DNA from: Tillus elongatus
Lineage: Eukaryota; Arthropoda; Insecta; Coleoptera; Cleridae
Direction: 5' to 3'
DNA: 64,000 bases
NCBI GenBank assembly: GCA_964006375.1
Contig: OZ023264.1
Coordinates: 179,031,631 to 179,095,630 of the forward strand
The notes beneath the pieces are model-generated. The model was given only the letters and a program-made list of their open reading frames with translations. It ran no database searches and was not told where the DNA came from. The translations under genes were made by a program, and so were the position numbers. Below, one piece after another: positions 1-45,732 of this stretch. Every line of letters starts with the position of its first letter. Positions within the stretch are counted from its first letter, which is position 1.

Positions 1-190
1 CCGGCTCAAACAGTCAAGAATAAGGCGGGTAGTCATAACAAAGGCATATGTGTGTGTTTCACAACAAAGAGCATCAACATAGAATTAATATCAGATGGTA
101 AGGCTAGATGTATTCTCACCACAATTATAAGTACAGAGAACATGTACGGGCACTACAGAAGGAGAAGACGGAAAGATTAATAAAACTAAA

Positions 191-784
191 ATGAAGGTGC
201 TCCAAGTAAATGTGGATAGGAGCAAAAGGGCGATGGATTTATTAATAAACAAATGTAATAGGGAAGACATAATGTTAGCAATAACAGCTGAACCCAACAA
301 ACACATGGCGGGGGCAAACGCCAAATGGGTAACAGACGAAAATGTAAATGCAGCAATATATGTTACAAATAGCAAAACACAAGTATACAGAATGGGAAGG
401 GGTAAAGGCTATGTATGGATTGAAATGATTGACATAGTTCTGTACTCCTGCTATGTATCACCTGCAATTGGAGAAGAAGACTTCCAGAAATTTATAACCT
501 TCTTAAACAGAGACATTAGGCAACATAAGAAGAATATATTAATTGGAGGGGACTTTAATGCAAAAGCCTATAGTTGGGGCTCAGCAAGAGAAGACAAAAA
601 TGGAAAAGCGTTGACAGAATGGATGTGCCAGGTGGACTATATTATATTGAATGATGGTAGACTTCCAACATTCGAAAGAAATGGAGGATCGTCATATATC
701 GACGTAACCATGTGTTCATCAAGTCTGCAGAGATACGTGAGAGAACGAGGAGAACCTGAGCTACCACAAAAATATCCTTTTTGA
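191..784 (+). pseudogene. LINE endonuclease domain (R1-like)
   Basis: The reading frame starts MKVLQVNVDRSKRAMDLL, the typical opening of R1-clade ORF2 endonucleases that nick the DNA target. Glu about residue 34 in TAEPN and GGDFNAKAYSWGS near residue 118 are metal-site motifs; SSYIDVTM follows near 168. The frame stops at 784 before the SDH motif is reached, so a frameshift or deletion has broken the ORF. Confidence 0.75.
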
Positions 785-952
785 GATATCAGCCCGATAA
801 CTAGTGCCCAGCAAACTTGAACAATCAAAGGGTGGACGTATAAGGCTGAATATAAAGGGAAACTACTATAAGAAATAGAGGTACAAACAAAGCAGAAAAG
901 CTATGAAGGCAGTGTCAAAGAACTGAATAGAGCACTAGAAAGAGCGTGTGAG

Positions 953-1540
953 GTGTGCTTGAAGAGGAAACATCAATACAGCAGACGAAAAGGTGCATAT
1001 TGGTGGAATGAAGAGATCGCCAAAATCAGAATCGAATCTACAAAGGCGAGAAGGAAGGTCACTAGAATCAATAGGAAAAAAACATCACAAGTAGTGATAG
1101 AGGAAGCACAGAATCAATACAAGGAAAGCTGTAAGAAATTAAAGACAGCAATAACAAAGGCAAAGAAACAGGCATGGGACTCTCTTTGTAAAAAAATAGA
1201 TGATGATATTTGGGGACTAGGGTACAAGATTATCACAGGTAAAATTGGTACAAGAACACCAATGACAATAAGTGATGACGAACAAAATAAGATAGCGCAG
1301 GAATTGTTCCCTAAACACGAAGTCAAAGAATGGCCGAGAGTGGAGGTGAAGTCGGAGGATATTCCAACTAGTACAGATGAAGAAATAAGGAAAGCAGGCA
1401 AAAGAATGAAATCTGGTAAAGCTGCAGGCCCGAATGGTATACCGATCGAGGTAGTTAAGGCAGTAGCAGAACAGAAACTGGAGATATTACAAGTTACGAT
1501 AAATAAACTAATCAGTGATGTAAGTTTTCCGTCAGAATGA
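953..1540 (+). pseudogene. LINE reverse transcriptase N-terminal region
   Basis: Contains AYWWNEEIAKIR (linker between endonuclease and RT), a lysine-rich stretch, and MKSGKAAGPNGIPIEVVKA, the usual RT entry motif (K-A-x-G-P-D/N-G-I-P). After a stop at 1538-1540 the protein trace continues a little as NTARLVLLEKPQ before the sequence switches to repeat family M. Same element as 191-784. Confidence 0.75.
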
Positions 1541-1573
1541 AACACTGCTCGATTGGTGTTATTAGAAAAGCCA

Positions 1574-1862
1574 CAGCATGTGCCTTCTTTTTGTAAGTGG
1601 CTTGGATAAGTTGGTTAGCCAGGAAAATCGAACGAGATTTTCCGGGAAAATTTTGGGTTTTCTTTCGAAAAAAATTGTATCTCAAGAAATATAAAAGCTA
1701 TCGTAACCAAATTTGGTACGTAAGTTAACGATATTAAAAGGAAACTATATACCAAAATTTATATTTATATGTTGAAAGAAAAAAAGTTATAAAAAATGTT
1801 TGGTGCCAGATCATTTCTATGAAAATTCACTACCATAACGCACTTGCTGTGTCCAGACTTTT
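1574..1862 (+). repeat. Family M repeat, copy 1 (no TA array)
   Basis: Shares with 3841-4171 the blocks AAGTGGCTTGGATAAG, CCGGGAAAATTTTG, CGAAAAAAATTG and the terminus ACGCACTTGCTGTGTCCAGA. It cuts off the R1-like LINE at its left edge. 1863-2130 shows nothing recognisable before the beta-mannosidase exon. Confidence 0.75.
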
Positions 1863-2130
1863 TATAGGATAAACTTTTCCAGACTTAATTAAGACACCGT
1901 TTCTTTTAATTTCAAGATTTATTTTAACCATTATGGTGTTCTCTTAGTTGGACGAATGAACCTACAGTATGAGATAGACAATATTTTAATCTGATTCTCA
2001 AAGAGAAAAAATTTGTTTTCTCTGCATGCGACTTGTGAACCTGGACGCTGATAGTGTTGTAAAAAAGACAAAATGATTTTTACATGTTTGAAACTGTTTG
2101 ATGATCAACTACATTTTTTCTTCACTTCAG

Positions 2131-38920
<36,790 letters not shown>

Positions 38921-38958
38921 CTCAGTAAGGATGTGTTCATTAACTGGGTAACAATGAA

Positions 38959-38964
38959 AATAAA
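38959..38964 (+). terminator. Polyadenylation signal of beta-mannosidase
   Basis: AATAAA, 39 bp after the stop codon, is the first canonical signal downstream. It implies a very short 3' UTR. Confidence 0.6.
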
Positions 38965-39022
38965 TGAATTAGGGTGAAGATAATGTGTTTTTATTTGTTC
39001 TGTACCTATGCAGTGGACATGT

Positions 39023-39052
39023 GTGACACTGCGCTGCGCCGCGCAGTGTCAC
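39023..39052. repeat. Perfect 12 bp GC-rich hairpin
   Basis: GTGACACTGCGC, six-base loop TGCGCC, GCGCAGTGTCAC. About 60 bp after the beta-mannosidase poly(A) signal. Not followed by a T-run. Confidence 0.85.
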
Positions 39053-39221
39053 CAACTCAGTTCACTGCGCCGGATTGTTACCTCACTTCTTCAAAATATG
39101 TTGGCGCACGCGCAGGACCTGGAACATTGAAGGGTGTTAAGATGTTGTGTTGCCAGGTGTCACTTTCAAAAATATACATAATATAAATATAACAATTCAT
39201 TAAATAGTAATTTACGTTACA

Positions 39222-39325
39222 AGTCCGGAAAATAGTTTTTTTTTTGGACGAGTCAACAAAATTCTAGGACGAGCCGTAGGCGAGTCCTGGAAGTCTGCGA
39301 GTCCAAAAAAACTGTTTTCGGACGT
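39222..39325. repeat. Short inverted-repeat element
   Basis: GTCCGGAAAATAG with TTTGGACGAGTC on the left faces GAGTCCAAAAAAACTG with TTTTCGGA on the right. The following TTTTTTCGGCAACCG (39343-39357) recurs inverted at 42220-42235, linking this to the palindrome region. Confidence 0.55.
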
Positions 39326-39384
39326 GTTGCGTACACTATTTTTTCGGCAACCGTGTAGAATAACAAATCAATAAGACACATTTC

Positions 39385-39509
39385 TTTATTAGTGAATTTT
39401 CTTAAAAAAAATTCACTGAGGAGATCCCGACTTTTGAATTTTGAAAAAAATTCTTCAAATGAGCGCTAATTAGGGCCCCCAGAAAACATATCCGGGGTCA
39501 GTTTCAATT

Positions 39510-39599
<90 letters not shown>

Positions 39600-40384
39600 C
39601 ACACCGATAACTCAAAAAATAATGGGCCGATTTTGATTGAATTTGGTGAAAAAATTCCTTTTGCAAATGGCTTGGATAAGTTCGTTATCCAGGAAAATCT
39701 GCCCTGGTTTTCCCGGAAAATGTTTTGTTTTCTTTCGAAAAAAAAGTATATCTCCGGAATTAACAAAGTAAGGCCAAATTTGGTACGCAGGTTTATATCC
39801 TTATAAGTAAGTTACCTACCAAAATTTAGCTATGTAGCTCAAAAGACAAAAAAGTTAGGCATTTAAAGAAAAATAAATTGGGGTATTTCTCAAAACGCCA
39901 AAGTGGCGATTTAAAATGTCAAAATTGGCAACATTTAGGCAAGTAACTTGAATCTAATACGGGCTATAGAAATAAAATGTCTCAAGAAGGGATGTTTTAC
40001 AAACCCTAAAGTCTTAGTTCCAACCATCATTGTCCTTCATTTTACTAAAATATTTGCAGAAAATTAATTTCAAATAGACCCTGTCTCTGATGCTTGGCAG
40101 TAGTCTTAGCTATAGAGTTTATCGTTTAATGGTATATAATTTTTGTCGAATTTTCGTAAAAAATCAATAAAGCTCAATATATCCGTTATTATATAAGATA
40201 TGAAAAAAAATGGTATATATTAATTATAGGGTGTCTTGAGCTACATCTTAAAATAATATTTCTACAATCACAGGATGGCCCATAAGTCGTTGGTGATACA
40301 AATTTCCTTTTTTTTTTAATCAAACACGCCTTATGTTATTGCATTTTCCATCGAAATGTAATGCATGTTTGTAAGAAAATAAAT
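39385..40384 (+). repeat. Family M repeat, copy 4 with internal TA array
   Basis: Left part TTAGTGAATTTTC to ATATCCGGGGTCAG, then (TA)n at 39523-39596, then GTATCACACCGATAAC and the standard M blocks. Right part shares GTGTCTTGAGCTACATC and GATGGCCCATAAGTCG with 42606-42800. Shows that the array lies inside the element. Confidence 0.75.
39523..39596. repeat. (TA)n microsatellite inside family M copy 4
   Basis: About 74 bp TA between conserved flanks. Confidence 0.95.
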
Positions 40385-40697
40385 TCTGGACGCAGCAAGT
40401 GCGTTATGGTAGCGAATTTTGATCAAATGTTTCATATTTGAACAGCTCAATTTGCTATTAACCTATAAGGTTGACCAAGAAACGTGTTTCTTCGTGAACA
40501 CTTTGTTTACTTTTGGAAATTTTTGTACATTTTCACACAATAAAGTTATTTTGATGAAACATGGCACATTGTTTTTACTATATAGGTTATACTGGTAACC
40601 AAATTTGATGCCTGCTTTCTTAAAACAAACACACATATTTGTTATTAAAAACATTTTTATGAAAATTCACTACCATAACGCACTTGCTGCGTCCAGA
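40385..40697. mobile_element. MITE with 36 bp inverted ends (family M terminus)
   Basis: TCTGGACGCAGCAAGTGCG continuing to GGTAGCGAATTTT at the left, its inverse AAAATTCACTACC...GCGTCCAGA at 40662-40697 on the right. 313 bp, no ORF. The same terminus closes family M copies elsewhere. Confidence 0.85.
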
Positions 40698-40889
40698 TTT
40701 TTTTTTATATTTCTTTGTAGAACAAAATTTCGAACATTTTAATTCTTATTTGTATTAAATATTGAAATTCGAACAGAAGATATGTACTAACGAAAACATT
40801 CTAATTCTTATTTATATTAATATTTATATTAAAACTCGAGCAATTGCTATTATTGAAAGGATTTAATTTGTTTGAAATGCTTGGTATAT

Positions 40890-41941
40890 TTAAATGCCTT
40901 TTGTAGTCAGAATAAGAAGGTAAAGTTCCGTTTCATATTGATTGTTTTCATCTGATAATTTTTGAATGGTATTGGCAATTTTAATTTTGTTTGTTAGTGA
41001 ATTGTCTATATATCCTTCAGCGACATTGGTAGACTTCCAGCCACCGTGTCTCTTCAAATTTGTGATGTTTCCACCATTATGAGCAAATATTGTCGCTGAA
41101 GTTCGACGCATGCTATGGCCTGTGTAATTTTTAGGATTGGGTAAATTTAAAAATTCTGCAATTCTTAATCCGAGATTCCCAAAACTGTGAATACCAACGG
41201 GCTGAATCGAACATTTTCCCTTTTTTGTAATTCACGAATACTGTTATGTGGAGTATGGGATGGCCGTAAAGTTAAATATTGCCTATACAACAGCAGGTTT
41301 TCTTGCCCAATTACAATAAAAGTTCTCTCAATGTGTGTTTTAGAATCTGGTATTTTCACAAACAAGTCTTCTTTGTCGTTTATTAGATCAATTGACATTT
41401 TTGTTAGTTCTTCCCGTCTACATGCACCGGCTAACCCAATAATTGTTGCTACCTGAAAATGAAGCGAATTAAGTTGATACTTTTATATCCTACAATCGTA
41501 ATATTTTGTTAAAATTACCTTTATCATTAGATATGTTTCATTATCCGCTTCTCTAATGAATTTGTTGATTTGCACGCTGCTGAAGACTTCTGATTTCTTT
41601 GCTTTATAACCAACATTCTTCCTTTTAAGAAATGCGATTACCTTTGGGAAAGTGGCAATGTTTACATTTTTCTTCACTAAAATGGTACTTTTCAACACAG
41701 AGTACATGCTCCACAGGGTAGAGGATTTGACAGTTTCAGATTTTTGCGCCAAGTAAGTTAAAATTACATCCTCTGTAGTAGTTTTGCATTTCTTCATATC
41801 CAACCATCTCGTGAACAAATCATAAACGTTTTCATACCTGGACTTTGATTTTTCAGGTGATAATTGTGCTGTAGCAGCAGCTGCTGCATTGGAAATTTCG
41901 TAAGGCACATTTTTAAACTCACTATCGCTGTTGCTTTCCAT
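40890..41941 (-). pseudogene. Crypton-like tyrosine recombinase, one intron, two frameshifts
   Basis: Tyrosine recombinases cut and rejoin DNA through a covalent Tyr link. Exon 1 (41941-41519) encodes MESNSDSEFKNVPYEISNA and a SAM-like N-terminal domain (FTRWLDMKK, LWSMYSVLKSTI). A 66 bp GT-AG intron (41518-41453) leads in phase to exon 2 with LAGACRREEL (catalytic Arg). Near 41245 and 41215 the frame shifts twice (VFVNYKKGK, then KCSIQPVGIHSFG). The last segment has TGHSMRRTSA (H-x-x-R), HGGWKS (Trp) and EGYI (Tyr nucleophile). About 350 residues, as in insect Crypton-like proteins. All catalytic residues survive but the frameshifts make it a pseudogene unless they are sequencing errors. Confidence 0.85.
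41453..41518 (-). other. Intron of the tyrosine recombinase gene
   Basis: Minus strand: AAAG then GTAATTTT donor; CATTTTCAG acceptor; 66 bp; joins MIK to VATIIGLAGACRR in phase 0, matching the family's continuous sequence. Confidence 0.8.
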
Positions 41942-42124
41942 AGTTTATTGAGACAATTGTGACCAAAAACCATGCAAACTTTCGAAAATTAAAATGTCAA
42001 CTAATTTCATTTCAGATAGCTGTCAGTCGTTATTTCGTTGCTATGGTAATGTTCAACTGTATTTATCAAAATCATACCTACCAAGATTTTCATATTCACA
42101 ATGACAACAACGATGTGATTCTTC

Positions 42125-42166
42125 CCGGCCTAGTCCGGGAAGTACGTACTTCCCGGACTAGGCCGG
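42125..42166. repeat. Perfect 42 bp palindrome
   Basis: Two 21 bp arms with no loop: CCGGCCTAGTCCGGGAAG continues to TAC, then the exact inverse begins GTACTTCCCGGACTAGG. GC-rich, in AT-rich DNA, 184 bp upstream of the recombinase start codon. A weaker repeat of the motif (CGGGAAGTGGGTAATTCCCG) lies at 42199-42218. Confidence 0.97.
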
Positions 42167-42315
42167 AGAAATTCTACTTTCTCAAAGAAAAAGCGTTCGG
42201 GAAGTGGGTAATTCCCGGACGGTTGCCGAAAAAATATATTACCTACTTTTTTAAAGCATTATCTATTTAATATTACTGAATAATCGATTATTACTAATCA
42301 CGGTCGTAACATGGA

Positions 42316-42509
42316 TTATAGTATTTTTCATGTAAGATGGGTTCTAAGTGTCAAAGGGAATTATACTTTATTCAATGGCAATAGGAGGAATTACCTGTTT
42401 CTATAATTAAGTATTGTTTTTTTTTACCTTAGTGCCATTGTATTAAATATTAATTTCCTTTGACACTTAGAACTGTCATAGTACCTATCTTACTTGAAAA
42501 ATATTATAA
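42316..42509. mobile_element. Foldback MITE with ~70 bp arms
   Basis: Left TTATAGTATTTTTCATG and GTTCTAAGTGTCAAAGGGAA; right inverse TTCCTTTGACACTTAGAAC and GAAAAATATTATAA. Loop about 55 bp. No ORF. Confidence 0.8.
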
Positions 42510-42605
42510 AAACTTACTGAAAAAACAACATCACTCAACTTTTTAACTGCATACCTATTAGATATTAAGATATAATATGCTACATACCTATTAAATATAC
42601 GTACT

Positions 42606-43765
<1,160 letters not shown>

Positions 43766-44155
43766 ATTGCTTGTATACAGTCTCTATTTTTAACACTTGT
43801 GTTATTTGGAGCTGGCGTGACAACATACTACTTGGTTCCACAACTAGGTGGCGACACGCTCACGACTCAGTGTTGAAAGGCTGGCTACTTTAGCCGTATT
43901 ACTTTATAGGTGTATTTTCGCTGCAATTAGTATGCCGTACTGACGAGCTCTAATAAGAGTGAAACCGGTCTACGGTTCTAATTGTTGTGAGAATGCATCT
44001 AGCCTTACATACTTCGGCCACAGGCTTGTCTCTGACACCCAAGCTGGAGGCTGGGTCCCACCGAAGGGCGGCGAGGGGTAGGGGTAGAGGGACTCCCCCG
44101 CCAGTCCAAGCGTCTTTCCGAGGCGCAAAGAAAGAAGCTCTGGAGGGCGCAGAAA

Positions 44156-44566
44156 ATGGCGACCGGGACGTGGACGGTCGAGAAACCTGTAAAGGCGCAA
44201 GAGGGGAGTGCGAGTCAGAAGGGGAATCGCTCGGACTCTAGCACGCCTACTACAGACAGACGTCCCAAAAGGGCTAGGGCTCCTGTAAAGGCGCAAGAGG
44301 GGAGTGCGAGTCAGAAGAGGCCGCGCTCAGGCTCTAGCACGCCTACTACAGACAGACGTCCCAAAAGGACCAGGGCCGGAACACCGGCGCGGACTGGCTC
44401 GTATAGGGAGGCTGCGGAGGGCCTCGGGATTGACAGACGCCATCCTGAGGTCTCGCTAGACCAGGGGAAGGCGGACCTGATCCAGGCTGCGGTGGACTCT
44501 CTTCAGGAAAGGGAGAGCCCGCCTCAGTTCCACCGGGCGCGTCTGGCGGGGGCATCCTCTGGATAA
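44156..44566 (+). pseudogene. LINE ORF1, basic N-terminal part with 32-residue repeat
   Basis: Frame MATGTWTVEKPVKAQEGSAS, Ser/Arg/Lys-rich. A 96 bp unit beginning AAAGGCGCAAGAGGGG at 44191 repeats at 44287 (VKAQEGSASQK, STPTTDRRPKR in both). ORF1 proteins of such LINEs bind their RNA. The frame ends at 44566; the continuation WITCAGPQSRDWLRIM lies in the next frame from 44560, so there is a one-base shift in the G-run near 44550. Confidence 0.65.
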
Positions 44567-44780
44567 CCTGTGCCGGCCCGCAGTCGCGGGACTGGCTGCG
44601 GATAATGATCAGGGACCTCGGTCAGATTTGGGAGGGGGCGGACTTGACAGTCGTCGAGCCCAAGGAACTCCCAAAGAGACGCAAGGTCCTCGTACGAATC
44701 CCTGACACCGTGCCGCAGGAGACTGTGATCAGTAGACTGAAGATCCAGAACCCCAGACATTCGCCTGGAAAACAGGACAC
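44560..44780 (+). pseudogene. LINE ORF1, C-terminal DUF4780-like part
   Basis: ITCAGPQSRDWLRIM, DLGQIWEGADLTVVEPKELP and KVLVRIPDTVPQETV follow the pattern of the DUF4780 domain found in ORF1 of insect LINEs. After about 44760 resemblance stops and unrelated AT-rich DNA follows in the same frame to 44985. Confidence 0.6.
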
Positions 44781-45134
44781 AATGTACGAAGGAGTCGACA
44801 TTAACATTGATTCTGCTCCTTGCCACAAAGACAAGTCAGTAACAGCATTTTTAGTGATGAAAAAATCAAATTTTTGCGTTACCCATGAAATTTGCAGGAT
44901 CAAGCTGGGAACTTCTGAAACTGAAATTCTCCAAAGACAACACCACGAACAAACATTATTAAAATATTATATAAGCGCTGGTTAATGTTTGGTATCACAC
45001 AAAAAAATGCCAAAAAAGTATTTAAATCAAGCAATCCTATTGCTATAGCAACGATCGAGCCAATGGCTTCAGATTCCACAGATTAAAAGAAATGTATTTT
45101 ATGGATGTATATTGTTTCTATGACAGCACTTCAA
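44781..45134. other. Intergenic stretch with nothing recognised
   Basis: AT-rich; the open frame running to 44985 is only read-through from the LINE ORF1. Confidence 0.5.
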
Positions 45135-45250
45135 AAGCTAGGTTCATAGTGATGCAAATCGTGAAGCGTATCCCTATTGGTTCATTTAAAATAATATTGT
45201 AATATTATTTGAAATAAACCAATAGGAACTGATTTTTATGAATCTAGCCC
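45135..45250. mobile_element. Palindromic MITE
   Basis: Outer arms GCTAGGTTCATA / TATGAATCTAGC and inner arms CCTATTGGTTCATTT / GAAATAAACCAATAGG fold into one long hairpin of about 115 bp. Lies 440 bp upstream of the BAG2 start. Confidence 0.75.
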
Positions 45251-45689
45251 TTAGATTAATTAATTACTCTGTCTAAGATCTAGCCTAACAAGTTAAATCA
45301 ATTTTACTTTGTTTGTTATCTATTAATTTTGTTTTCGTTAACCACGGTTACTGTTAGTTTAATTTTATTTAAATTCCTGCATTATTTAGAAATTTATACC
45401 TATTTTTAAATGTACAATATTTCTATGGTTTTTCATACATACATAAGTTTCAATACATGTTGGCATTGGCACTACTGCTTATTTGATATTTCTGTCCCTG
45501 TCAATTTTCCAGAACTTTCAGTTTTAATCTAGAAACTTACCGATCTGCCGATTGTTGTATATAAACTTGGAGACAACATCGGATTTCGGTAGTAGTAGAA
45601 TTTGAAATTCAATTTTTTTATCGTGTAAAAAATACGCACCGTGTAGCCAATAGCAGGTAAATTGGCCGTTTTAAAAATTACGTGACGAA

Positions 45690-45732
45690 ATGGACGTCGA
45701 TCCAACACCTGGAACATCAGTGTCAGTAACAG
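45690..45732 (+). CDS. BAG2: BAG2 exon 1 (coding part)
   Basis: MDVDPTPGTSVSVT plus one base, then donor GTATGC. Chosen because this is the only upstream exon whose phase joins the 45869 acceptor without a stop. The 136 bp first intron follows. Confidence 0.75.

Larger units (their letters stand above)
1..1573 (+). mobile_element. R1-type non-LTR retrotransposon, 5' half, truncated
   Basis: Two broken coding segments lie in order: an apurinic-like endonuclease (191-784) and the start of a reverse transcriptase (953-1540). An open frame 1-180 ending in a basic tail just before the endonuclease ATG may be the end of ORF1, but I do not recognise it. RT catalytic motifs are absent: the element stops at about 1573, where a family M copy begins. 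The element continues left of the window. Confidence 0.8.
43770..44780 (+). mobile_element. LINE C-type 5' end: leader unit and ORF1
   Basis: Leader blocks b (43772-43860) and a (43950-44012), permuted relative to 12020-12190, then GC-rich ORF1 in two frames to about 44760, where the element stops. I assign it to family C by the shared GC-rich composition and leader, which is inference. Confidence 0.65.

Noticed and set aside
39023..39052. Hairpin as a bacterial-type terminator
   Set aside because: No following T-run, and the context is a eukaryotic gene with a poly(A) signal.
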